From: Caprella mutica | Lineage: Eukaryota > Arthropoda > Malacostraca > Amphipoda > Caprellidae | Reading direction: 5' to 3' | DNA: 64,000 nucleotides | Assembly (NCBI GenBank): GCA_947561585.1 | Contig: CANNZV010002585.1 | Coordinates: forward strand, 1 to 64,000 | In this document: one piece after another, positions 43,209-52,751 of the stretch | Numbering within the stretch: the first letter of the stretch is position 1 | Layout of the letters: every line of letters starts with the position of its first letter | Program-made: the position numbers and the translations under genes | The notes under the pieces: generated by a model | What the model was told of the DNA's origin: nothing | Database searches by the model: none | What the model saw: only the letters and a program-made list of their open reading frames with translations

Positions 43209-44649
43209 AAAAAAAATGGATTTGATTAGAAACATAATATAACTAAATAATAAACATAACTTTCAGTTAGTTCTGAACAGAAGAATTGCAGAAAAAAACT
43301 ATGCTTAAAGCCAACTAAATCATATGAAAATAAACTCAAAAAAATAGTAGACAAAATTAATATGGACAGGCAAAAATAAAGGGATAATTAGGTACAGTCA
43401 ATTTAGTTAGTCTTTGTCAGTCGGTCGGTCAAAAATAGAAGAAAAAAATATAATTAACGAAATAAATTGAAATCATGAACAAAATATAAGGGAACAAAAT
43501 ATAATGGGATGTAAAAAAGGATTGGAAGTTTAGGCTAAAGTTAGCAAACTTCATGCACTGATAGTTTTACCTACAGGAAAGCTGGGACTCGAATACAGGG
43601 TTACAGTAGGTAGGTTGGTAGGCAGGTACAACCAAATTCACGTTAGGTAGACAGGAATTATCCAATTCACGTTAGGTAGACAGGAATTATCCAATTCACG
43701 TTAGGTAGACAGGAATTATCCAATTCACGTTAGGTAGACAGGAATTATCCAATTCACGTTAGGTAGACAGGAATTATCCAATTCACGTTAGGTAGACAGG
43801 AATTATCCAATTCACGTTAGGTAGACAGGAATTATCCAATTCACGTTAGGTAGACAGGAATTATCCAATTCACGTTAAGTAGACAGGAATTATCCAATTC
43901 ACGTTAGGTAAATGCGGTCAATCAAAGGGGTAAATGCGGTCAATCAAAGGGGCGAATGCGGTCAATCAAAGGGGCAAATGCGGTCAATCAAAGGGGCAAA
44001 TGCGGTCAATCACAGGAGGCAAATCACAAGTCAAAGATCATGAAGAGGAAAACTGAGGAAAACAGAAGTGGAAAGCCTATCCACACTCCAAGTCTTGATT
44101 TTGAACGAGGAGCTGGCAAAGAAACAAAAAACTAATGACAATTTTTATGGAAAGATAGAACATAGAATAATCCGAAATATGACTAGTTTTCAAAATAAAA
44201 ATACCACATCAAAATCAAACTTACATTGTTGCTTCCAATATCTCTACAACAAGTTTGTAGCACAACAAAAACAATGTTAATAGTTGATCCGTGGATCACT
44301 TTCCACTAGCAACAATGATCAACTTAAGTCTATAATTTTTATTTACCAAGTGAACATTAACTGCAATGAAAAGAAATACTTAATAAAAAGAAGATTTAAA
44401 CTTCTACCGCACTTTCACAGAACACCAACACACATTATTTGTTACTACACAATACTCCATGATAATTCAAACAGTAATAAGATAAGGTGACGAAAAATTT
44501 GACATGAGAAAACGAAAGACAGAATGTTTCTACAACTTGTGTCACCTGGTAAGGGTTTCAGTTTTTGCTTAAAAGTTTAGGGGACGAATTGTCACACCAA
44601 GAATAAATAAAATCCAATTTTTATTAATACAAAAATACAGATTATAACA

Positions 44650-44660
44650 CTCCTCCCCAC
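44650..44660 (-). other. polypurine tract, unit 4
   Basis: On the element strand GTGGGGAGGAG precedes the 3' LTR. Confidence 0.8.
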
Positions 44661-44686
44661 TTGACCAATTCGTCTACCATCAACTT

Positions 44687-47600
44687 TTACTTCCTCCTGG
44701 AATATTCTAGAGTACGAGGCTGAACCCACGGGTGCTCCTTGGCAGGTCCTCTGGATCGAGTGATACGTTCTTCCCTAGCAGTAGCTGTGGGAACATCAGA
44801 AAGATTATTTCCGGATATATCACCTGTTTCAAAAATAAGGGGTGCTTGTCGATAAAGTTCCTGTACTCGTCGTTGTACTGGCGACGTCACCATAGTACGA
44901 GTAACAGGTTGTGTACCAGCTAAATCTAAAGCGGTCAAATCTCTACTCAACCAGTGCACCCAAGATGATACATCCTCAACAGCACCACTTCTGACGTCAT
45001 CCAGGCTGCAACTCAATTCTACTCTAGATTTAACAGATCTAACCTTTGAAACATTTTTGAAAGTTATCTCAGTTTCTGGAGAGGATACCTCTTCGTCAAG
45101 ATCAGCTATGATAGACTCTTCCGTGGTATCTAAGTTAACATAGGTTAAAACAGTACCAAAACTCTTAAATGAATTTTCCTTAGACTTATGCTGTACATCG
45201 AGCATATTCCAAAAAGTCGGGCTATCAGCTAAAATAGACCAATCAAACAAATCAGAATTAGAATCAGTTTCATTAATAGGGCAAATCTGATCAGTGCTAG
45301 AAGTACTGGAGAAACTGTATTCCCTTTCAACATCACAAATACTCTTAAAATATCCAGTTAACTTCTCACTAACCTCTTCTGTAACATCTGGAATGATGTT
45401 ACCCACATAATAATCCTCTTCAGTGCCTAAATCACTCTTACAAGGTTCATCACTATTAGTAGACTCCCATGGTTCATCGTAGTGATGAGAACGAGCAGTA
45501 GGACAGATCACTGGTCCAAAAGAAAACAGTTGTTCCTCCTCGTCCTCGCTACCTACCAGACTGGGATCAGTATCCACTTCAGCACTATCTGAAATCTCCC
45601 CGACAAACCTGAAATAAGAGGGATGGTCTAATAAATAACGGGGCGGTTTAAAATATCTACGTAGCTGCGTGTGGTGAACCTTGTGCTCAGTTTTAGCCAC
45701 ACAGTGACTTACCACGTAAGTTACCTTGTTGGGATTGACAATAATTACCTGGTAGGGACCATCATACCTATCCTCCAGTTTGTCAGCCACATTTCTCCCA
45801 ACAACAACCACTCTACGTAGGACAAGCTGTCCCGTTCGAAAAGGTTTGAAAGAAGGATTACCTTGCTTCCAGTACTGTTGCTCTTCAGAAGAAACAGGAA
45901 CCCCTTGGAACGTCAAGTGTTCTCTTCCCAGTAGGTACTGAGAAGGGGTACAATTCAATTCTGAATGAGCAGAGGTGTTATACATAATAACAATTTGCGG
46001 GATAAACTCATCCCAATTGTTTGCCTCAGCACCAACATTACGTAACAATTCAGTTATAGTGCGGTTCGTTCGTTCGCACAAGCCATTGCCCTGAGGTCTA
46101 TAAGCAGTGGTACGAACATGACAAATAGAAAACTTGTCTAACAAGTCATTAAACAATCTGGAACGAAATTCAGGACCATTGTCAGTAAGAACCTTATCAG
46201 GCAACTTAGCGAGAGTAGGCAAAACTCTTTTCTCCAATGCAGATGTAACCATCACAGCAGTCTTATTGGAAAGTGGTACTACATTCAACCATTTAGAATT
46301 GTGGTCGACAGTTACCAAGCAACAATTATTACCTTTACTAGTCCGTGGAAGGCAGATCAAGTCCATTGTCAAGAGCTCAAAAGGTACCTTGGTTTGGACT
46401 TTCAACATAGGAGGCTGAGGACTTCCGGCCACTTTCACACGTTGACAATGATCGCAGGTGCGAGTAACATCGGCTGCAACACTCACCAATCCTGGATGCC
46501 ATAAGTGTTCAGAGAGAGCAGCTATAAGCTTCTGCCGACCAAGATGTACTCTTTTATAATGAAACAATAACGCCATCTCAACAACAAAACTGAAAGTAAC
46601 AACAGGAATCAAAATTTCATTTGACAAATAATATAAGATACCGTCTTCTACCCTAAGTTTGCTCCTGTAATACTTGTATTTCTTTATCATTACTGGCCAC
46701 CTATCAGTATCACCCTTCCCGATCATACACCTAACCTGCGATAATTGACTATTCTTCTGTAATTCACGAAGTTCAGTTTCATCAATCAATAAATTAGTCC
46801 TAGTTAAACACAAAACGCTTTTCTCAGAGGAAGAAAAGGAACAAGTATTATTCAAAGGACCAGGTGTAGGTAGTGAAGATATATGGAGCACCGCTCTACC
46901 AGCTGTAACAGTTAAATCTGAAAGATCCAAATTGAATTTGTGGGTAGCCATCAGATCTGCCCCAAACACCAAACAAAAGCCCATACAATAATCTTCAACT
47001 ACAGCAAATTCATGTTCTATTTCATAAGATCCCAAGTTAAGTAAAAGGGTAGTCTTGCCCATAACTGGATCTCTTCCTGCTCCGATACCAACTATGTCCA
47101 ATCCTGCAGCACTCCTCATGACAGATCGCATCCTAACTGCTACACTATGCAATACACAGCTCACCTGGGCTCCAGTGTCCAACAATACACATACATCTTC
47201 CTGATAAAGTTTAACTAAAATGGTGGCCTCATGCGTACGAGGATGCTGCTCACACCAATAAGAACTAGGCTCACTTTCCAAAACTTCAAGTCCTAAGGAA
47301 CATCCGCCAGTCATCAAGTCAACTTCTTCCGCTTCTTCAGGTTCAGGCACATGATTCAAAGGTGTGATTGATGGAGTGATAGGAATACCAGGCACCTTAT
47401 AAGTGACAGTTTCCATCAATGGGTTGAAATGTACCCCCGCCAAGCACTGGAGATGGATCCTGGGACACTCCAAGGGAGTATCTGAAATGGGAGAAGTATG
47501 AATGACAGGGAAATGACTTCCTACATGCACAAAAACAACACACTTAAACAAGTGAGCAAAAGCCATCATTATTTCATCACAGAGAAGTTGGCCAGGTTCC

Positions 47601-50311
47601 ATCATTACTTTCAATCTGCGTGACAATGTCTTATCTTTCTTTAGAAGATATCCATCAGAATCTTTTATCAGCTCTTGAACCAAAACTGTGCGTAGATCAT
47701 TCATAGTATCTGGAAGGGACACTGCAAACTGTTGAAAGCTGGCTGCTATCATGATACTTTCAACCAGAGAATCACCACCGCCAGGTACATGCTTGGCTAA
47801 CAAAAGTCCATCAGGGAGAACGCCATAATCCTGGACTTCTGGTTCATCTGAAGAACCCAAATGCTCCATACGTGATAGTGCATCTGCAGCAGTGTTTGCT
47901 CTCCCAGGAGTATACTTGATTACGAAGTTATACTCGCTTAGTTCTCTCAGGGTTCTAGCCAGTCTCATATTGACTATCTGCAAATTATAGAGGTGTATTA
48001 GAGGACGATGGTCAGTATGAATCACAAATTCTATACCAAAGATGAAAGGTCTAAATGTCCTAACCGACCATCTAATTGCGGCTAACTCTCTTTCTAAAGT
48101 GCTATACTTTAATTCCGTTTCATTGAAAGAAACAGAAGCGTACGCAATTACCCTGAAAATATTTTCCTGAAATTGAGCTAAACATGCTCCAATACCATAC
48201 CCTGACGCATCCGAGTAGACCAGCAGTGGCTGAGCTCCTTCGCCATAGTCGGGATAAGCCAACGTCACCTCTTTCACCATCAGTTCCTTAAGTGAATTGA
48301 AGGCTGCATCCATCTCGTCTGTCCATTCTATCTTCCCTTTCTTCTTACTGCTTCCACCGGTAGCTTGACTCAGAGGGCGCATGACCAGAGAGCAATTCGG
48401 AATGAACTTCCTTTGGAAGTTTAACAACCCCAAAAACTCTCTAAGTTGAGTTTTGGACTTAGGTTGTGGAAAATCTGCTATAGTTTTAACATACGAATCC
48501 GGTTTGCTCAGACCATTGGCACTGATAACGTGGCCCAAAAACTCTACCTTCTTGCAAAACCACTTGCATTTTGCTAAGTTTAGTTTTACACCGTGATTAG
48601 ACAATGTACTCAGTACTTTATCACAGAGTTGAAGGTGCTCATCGTAGCTGTCTCCCATTATCAGCACATCATCGATGTAGACAATCACCTTCCTCCACGA
48701 AAACCCGCTCAGGATCGTCTGCATCGTCCGCTGGAAGGCTGATGGAGCATTCTTCAGTCCAAATGATAGCCTCTTAAACTGCCAATGCCGACGAGGAGTA
48801 GAAAATGCAGTATACTGGCGTGACTCCTCATCTAGTGGTACTTGATAATAGCCCTTGATCATGTCTAATGTAGTGAAAAATTGTACACCATGAAGTCCAA
48901 AGACAGCATCGCTCAAATTCGGTAATGGGAATTTATCTGGACGCGTGACTTCATTTAGCTTTCGATAGTCTACACAAAGTCTGATCGTGCCATCCTTTTT
49001 TCGGATAGGAACAACTGGACTCGACCACCCTGATTGACTTGGCTCAATAATGTCTAAGAGCTCAAGTTCCTTGCATTGAGCGTCTATTTCTTCAGTGACC
49101 TTCTCAGGGAATCTACGGGGACGTTGGTAGATGGGGTTATAGTCTGTCAATTCCAGTTTATGGGGAGTTATCACGTTCAACTTTCCAACGCTCCCATTGT
49201 TGCCGAACACAGTCTTATGATTAACTAGTAGGGACTGGATGGCTGACTTTTCTTCCTCTGATAGATGGTTCTGAAGATCAATTGAACTAAAGTCTTCCTC
49301 CCCACTAGTTCCATCTTCAGGAAGTTCCATCATCACGACGTTCGCATGCCGAAGCTGACGAACCTCATCTTCGTATACGGCGGAGGAAATGGTACCTATA
49401 ATATTAGAGGTTTTAATGGACTCTAACTTTGTTCCATTATTGATTAAAAGGACTGATGGTGTTTTAACCAAATCGTGAACCAATCCTCCCACTAACTGAA
49501 TATACGATGATGAACTTAACTCGTCTACAAACATTACCTCGCTCTTCTCCCCACTGCAGTCACACGTACCATCAACACCATCTGGGAAAGTCCAACAGAC
49601 ATCAACTTTGGCAGAATTACCTGCCTTCAAAGTCACTGCTTCAGAGACTGCCACTGGTATAGCAGACCATAGAATTTTGCAGTCACCATTCCTGTCAATG
49701 AAACAATTCCATATAGATCCACAATTAAACACTTTGGATATCTTCCTACTGTGTAAATCAAAAATGAGTCTATTTTGCTTAAGGCAATTTAGTCCTAGAA
49801 TAATGAGGTTACTTACGTGATCCTCTTTCATGACCAAGAAATTACACCTATTTAAAATTATACCATGCAAATTTATAGTTAAATTTACCTCTCCCAATGT
49901 AGCAACCAGTCCTGGCGCTCCAAATCCTCTAATATTTACACCGCTAGTTGGTGTATAAGGAATGCCAGCGGATGACAACATACTCTCTGGTATCATATTT
50001 ACCTGAGCACCAGTGTCAAATAAAGCTCTATGCTTGACTCCATTTACTTCAACCTGCGTAACCAATCTATTCTCGAAGTGATTTTCAGTCATAGCTATAT
50101 TTCGATGACCAGATTCCTCATTCAATGTACAATCAGAATTAGAGGTACTATCTTCACTATGGTTATCAACATCATCCTTGTGTGCAGAAGGTGAATATTC
50201 CAATGCAGGCCCCTCCGGTTCCTCTAATACGTTAAGATCATTCTTCCGTGGAAGATCACCAATTGGGAGAGAATTTGGAATCGTGAGTGGGGAAACATAC
50301 TTTCGCTCCAA
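44687..50311 (-). CDS. Pol, unit 4 (1874-residue open frame, intact reference copy)
   Basis: Replication polyprotein. Retropepsin 1: D99-T-G, ILGLN about 170-175. RT: about 395-600, CVDYRKLN 446-453, YIDD 545-548. RNase H: D701, D767 region, TPGRANTAADALSR 801-814. OTU-like region about 839-966 (VPGGGDSL at 842-849, EIMMAFAHLFK 913-923, GVHFNPL 959-965), where the usual catalytic Asp and Cys appear as G845 and S848 but H961 remains. Retropepsin 2: D1045-T-G with LVFGADL 1114-1120. Integrase: H1251, H1256, C1286, C1289, and D1317-X59-D1377-X35-E1413. GPY module about 1515-1550, then a tail of about 320 residues, acidic at first and basic at the end (RITRSRG). The first codon is TTG and the frame opens at 50365, so frameshifting from gag is expected. 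Confidence 0.92.
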   Translation of the reverse strand: MERKYVSPLTIPNSLPIGDLPRKNDLNVLEEPEGPALEYSPSAHKDDVDNHSEDSTSNSDCTLNEESGHRNIAMTENHFENRLVTQVEVNGVKHRALFDTGAQVNMIPESMLSSAGIPYTPTSGVNIRGFGAPGLVATLGEVNLTINLHGIILNRCNFLVMKEDHVSNLIILGLNCLKQNRLIFDLHSRKISKVFNCGSIWNCFIDRNGDCKILWSAIPVAVSEAVTLKAGNSAKVDVCWTFPDGVDGTCDCSGEKSEVMFVDELSSSSYIQLVGGLVHDLVKTPSVLLINNGTKLESIKTSNIIGTISSAVYEDEVRQLRHANVVMMELPEDGTSGEEDFSSIDLQNHLSEEEKSAIQSLLVNHKTVFGNNGSVGKLNVITPHKLELTDYNPIYQRPRRFPEKVTEEIDAQCKELELLDIIEPSQSGWSSPVVPIRKKDGTIRLCVDYRKLNEVTRPDKFPLPNLSDAVFGLHGVQFFTTLDMIKGYYQVPLDEESRQYTAFSTPRRHWQFKRLSFGLKNAPSAFQRTMQTILSGFSWRKVIVYIDDVLIMGDSYDEHLQLCDKVLSTLSNHGVKLNLAKCKWFCKKVEFLGHVISANGLSKPDSYVKTIADFPQPKSKTQLREFLGLLNFQRKFIPNCSLVMRPLSQATGGSSKKKGKIEWTDEMDAAFNSLKELMVKEVTLAYPDYGEGAQPLLVYSDASGYGIGACLAQFQENIFRVIAYASVSFNETELKYSTLERELAAIRWSVRTFRPFIFGIEFVIHTDHRPLIHLYNLQIVNMRLARTLRELSEYNFVIKYTPGRANTAADALSRMEHLGSSDEPEVQDYGVLPDGLLLAKHVPGGGDSLVESIMIAASFQQFAVSLPDTMNDLRTVLVQELIKDSDGYLLKKDKTLSRRLKVMMEPGQLLCDEIMMAFAHLFKCVVFVHVGSHFPVIHTSPISDTPLECPRIHLQCLAGVHFNPLMETVTYKVPGIPITPSITPLNHVPEPEEAEEVDLMTGGCSLGLEVLESEPSSYWCEQHPRTHEATILVKLYQEDVCVLLDTGAQVSCVLHSVAVRMRSVMRSAAGLDIVGIGAGRDPVMGKTTLLLNLGSYEIEHEFAVVEDYCMGFCLVFGADLMATHKFNLDLSDLTVTAGRAVLHISSLPTPGPLNNTCSFSSSEKSVLCLTRTNLLIDETELRELQKNSQLSQVRCMIGKGDTDRWPVMIKKYKYYRSKLRVEDGILYYLSNEILIPVVTFSFVVEMALLFHYKRVHLGRQKLIAALSEHLWHPGLVSVAADVTRTCDHCQRVKVAGSPQPPMLKVQTKVPFELLTMDLICLPRTSKGNNCCLVTVDHNSKWLNVVPLSNKTAVMVTSALEKRVLPTLAKLPDKVLTDNGPEFRSRLFNDLLDKFSICHVRTTAYRPQGNGLCERTNRTITELLRNVGAEANNWDEFIPQIVIMYNTSAHSELNCTPSQYLLGREHLTFQGVPVSSEEQQYWKQGNPSFKPFRTGQLVLRRVVVVGRNVADKLEDRYDGPYQVIIVNPNKVTYVVSHCVAKTEHKVHHTQLRRYFKPPRYLLDHPSYFRFVGEISDSAEVDTDPSLVGSEDEEEQLFSFGPVICPTARSHHYDEPWESTNSDEPCKSDLGTEEDYYVGNIIPDVTEEVSEKLTGYFKSICDVEREYSFSSTSSTDQICPINETDSNSDLFDWSILADSPTFWNMLDVQHKSKENSFKSFGTVLTYVNLDTTEESIIADLDEEVSSPETEITFKNVSKVRSVKSRVELSCSLDDVRSGAVEDVSSWVHWLSRDLTALDLAGTQPVTRTMVTSPVQRRVQELYRQAPLIFETGDISGNNLSDVPTATAREERITRSRGPAKEHPWVQPRTLEYSRRK

Positions 50312-50347
50312 GTTTAACTCACTTGGCTTGGAGCTGGTCAGTTTAAA
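50305..50347 (-). promoter_or_regulatory. -1 programmed frameshift signal, unit 4 (reference)
   Basis: On the element strand TTTAAAC (50347 to 50341) is read in gag as T TTA AAC, directly followed by the gag stop TGA (50340-50338). Six bases after the heptamer (TGACCA) begins the stem GCTCCAAG (50334-50327), pairing perfectly with CTTGGAGC (50312-50305) around a 14-nt loop. CCAAGT/ACTTGG inside offers an alternative stem. The gag and pol frames overlap by 28 nt (50338-50365), and a -1 shift gives the pol frame. Confidence 0.88.
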
Positions 50348-52119
50348 GAAGGAAAAGTTGAATAATCAGACCTTCGCTGCCGAATTTCTTCATCGTCTCG
50401 ACCGCGCACCTTAGGGCACCCCGACATCCAGTGTTCGTCACTGCCACAAGTCAAACATCTCTTCTGTTTGGCCCAGCACCTATCTTCAGTGTGCCCTGAT
50501 TTTTGACACCAATCGCATCCAAAATCTTTCCTTCGGTGTCGAACATCTTCGGGTATTCTACGTGCTCCTCGTAATTTTGATGAGTTCACATTAGGTGATT
50601 TCTTCCCTTCATCTTTCCAAGAGACATTCTTAAATTGTGGTCCCTCTCCCCTTCGCTTGAAGGTCTGACTCCTGAATCTACTATACTCAGTCACTTTCGG
50701 TGGCGACTCAGCAGATTGTTGATCTGAGCTCATAAAGAGAGGAAGAGTCTCTTTCTGGTTCACTACTACCCTAGCAGCATTCTTCTTACGATCGTATTGC
50801 TCCGCCAATCTTTTCCATTGTTTCCATGATAGATTAGTATCATTTGTGATGCTAAAAATAGTTTCTGCATTATCAATCTGCAGCACTAAAGATTTAGGTG
50901 CAGTTTCTCTAAACTTTTTCTTCAGCTGATGTTCCAATTCAGTTGGAGAGTCCTTGAACGCTTTAACAGCCAATTGTTCCAGATGCAAACAGTAGATGCC
51001 ACACGTGTCTTCCGCATCCATAGTCGCACCAAAGAACTTGCGTTGATGTGTTTCCCTCAAGTCTAACAGTTGGGACTCATACCAGCTGAGAAGTTTAGGC
51101 TTCAGGTTGCTGAACTTAATGGTTGATCCATTCAATGCCCTGAAAGCAGCCTTAGCAGAGCCCTCAAGGAAACCTTCAAGATGGGACGCCTTCTCCACTT
51201 CGGTACCATCGTATTTAGCGTCAAAATATCGCTCATAGCTTCTAAGAAACTTATTGAACGAGGTGGGGCTGGACGAGCTGAAGGGAACTGGAGCAAGCAC
51301 TTCCTTTTTCCGTCCTAGTTCACGGATAGCTTTCAATAAGAGGGTTCCTTCATCATCAGAAGGACTGCCTGAGCTCCGACCATGGTTTGAAAAGCGTCGA
51401 CCCGTAGCAGAATCATCACTGGAAGATGAATCAAAATTCTCTGTCAGCCATTTCTTGCAAGTACGTCTTGGTTTAGAGTAGTTCACAGCGTAATTCGGTA
51501 CAGGTGGTTCAGATAACGAGGTCTTCCTGATTGGAGACAGATGAGGAGCAGAGAATGACACAGGCGCGTTCTTGACAGAATCAGCTTGAAGTTCCCTAGG
51601 TGAAGTCGATGTCCATCCATCACTACTCATCATTTGCTCGAACATATCTCTCCACCACGCAAACTGTTTACGAACTGGAAGATAGCAGCCATTTGTATCC
51701 AAAGGCTCGCTTGTATTCTTGGATAACAGTTTACCAAGAAAATTCATTCGATAACTTACTCCAGGTAAATTTTTACCCGGTACAGGCAACAATATATTTT
51801 TAAATATATCTATACATGAAAGAAAATTCGCATAATCTGCTAACTCTATAAATTCTCCATTCAAGAACTTACTACGTATTTCAGGACGTGAAAACTGGCT
51901 AAACATTCCTTGAATTCTTACCAGAGCCCTCATGACAGTCTCCTGCTCTACCACCCGATTCTGCAGTTCCTCAGAAAGAGCACGTCTCTCACCCTTCAGG
52001 ACATTAACTTCCTCATTACTCTGACGGAGAGCATCGACCATTTCCTGAAAAGACATTGTTACGTGGTCCCTCTCATCCTGAAGAGATAACGAAGGTTTGT
52101 CAGAATTACCCTCCTCCAT
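50338..52119 (-). CDS. Gag, unit 4 (593 aa, reference copy)
   Basis: Structural and nucleic-acid-binding protein of the particle. Starts at ATG (52117-52119). Residues about 14-68 form a charged heptad-like coiled coil. A serine-rich, low-complexity stretch follows around 190-280. Residues about 285-420 resemble the Ty3/Gypsy capsid domain (FNKFLRSYERYF, LEGFLEGSAKAAF). Two zinc knuckles, both CX2CX4HX4C, are at 535-548 and 555-568. At 593 residues it is long for a Gypsy Gag, mainly because of the N-terminal coiled coil and linker. It is followed by pol in the -1 frame. The private change here is Met at residue 22. Intact. Confidence 0.9.
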   Translation of the reverse strand: MEEGNSDKPSLSLQDERDHVTMSFQEMVDALRQSNEEVNVLKGERRALSEELQNRVVEQETVMRALVRIQGMFSQFSRPEIRSKFLNGEFIELADYANFLSCIDIFKNILLPVPGKNLPGVSYRMNFLGKLLSKNTSEPLDTNGCYLPVRKQFAWWRDMFEQMMSSDGWTSTSPRELQADSVKNAPVSFSAPHLSPIRKTSLSEPPVPNYAVNYSKPRRTCKKWLTENFDSSSSDDSATGRRFSNHGRSSGSPSDDEGTLLLKAIRELGRKKEVLAPVPFSSSSPTSFNKFLRSYERYFDAKYDGTEVEKASHLEGFLEGSAKAAFRALNGSTIKFSNLKPKLLSWYESQLLDLRETHQRKFFGATMDAEDTCGIYCLHLEQLAVKAFKDSPTELEHQLKKKFRETAPKSLVLQIDNAETIFSITNDTNLSWKQWKRLAEQYDRKKNAARVVVNQKETLPLFMSSDQQSAESPPKVTEYSRFRSQTFKRRGEGPQFKNVSWKDEGKKSPNVNSSKLRGARRIPEDVRHRRKDFGCDWCQKSGHTEDRCWAKQKRCLTCGSDEHWMSGCPKVRGRDDEEIRQRRSDYSTFPSLN

Positions 52120-52720
52120 ATTATAGTCTAAATTAAATTATCTACTTCGAAAAAAATAATCTGATAGGTATCGCGGTCAGTCACCAAAACGAAAATAAGG
52201 TAATTCAATTATTACAAATCAAATTTGGAAACTAATTTAAATAGGAAGTTAAGAACACATACAAATTAATGCGCAACACAAAAAACTGGTGTAACACAAA
52301 AAAACTGGTGTAACACAAAAAACTGGTGCAACACAAAAAACTGGTGCAACACAAAAAACTGAACGCAAAATTTTAACTAGAACGCAACAAAACAACAAGG
52401 TAGAACGAAAGATATTTGACACTAAATATTAGTAGCACACGGTAAATGAGTATCGCACCCTAACCAAGAAAATCTGCATAAAATGAATCACTTCATTAGT
52501 ATTTTCAAATCAACCACTATATCTACAAAACATTAGTAAACAATAATCATTAAATTGTTAGAAAAACGAAAATGAAAATTATAAATCACGCCAAAAAAAA
52601 TTTAGGAATAATTAATTTGGGGCATACATTGAAAAAAATAGAAAATTTAAAGTAATGAAAATATAACTAGTTAATGAAGATAAGCCAATCTCCCAAATAT
52701 TGAGACCAAGTGAATATTAG
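52120..52720 (-). other. 5' leader of unit 4
   Basis: Non-coding, A-rich, with the four-unit 18-bp array at about 52272-52360. It probably contains RNA packaging signals, but none is recognisable by eye. Confidence 0.7.
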
Positions 52721-52738
52721 TCCCTGGTCTGGGCACCA
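52721..52738 (-). other. candidate primer-binding site, unit 4
   Basis: TGGTGCCCAGACCAGGGA on the element strand, 13 nt from the LTR5 boundary and conserved in all four units. The matching tRNA end would read ...TCTGGGCACCA, which I could not assign. Confidence 0.5.
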
Positions 52739-52751
52739 GAAAAATATCCTA

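Larger units (their letters stand above)
38623..44649 (-). repeat. LTR4, B-type, split by a nested retrotransposon
   Basis: Removing the nested element (38820-43208) and one 5-bp target copy leaves 1633 bp, the length of LTR2. It shares LTR2's markers: seven A near 38767, nine 29-bp repeats, GGATTGG near 43521 and GAACATAG near 44158. The insertion point is the eight-A tract about 197 bp from the left end. Confidence 0.9.
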
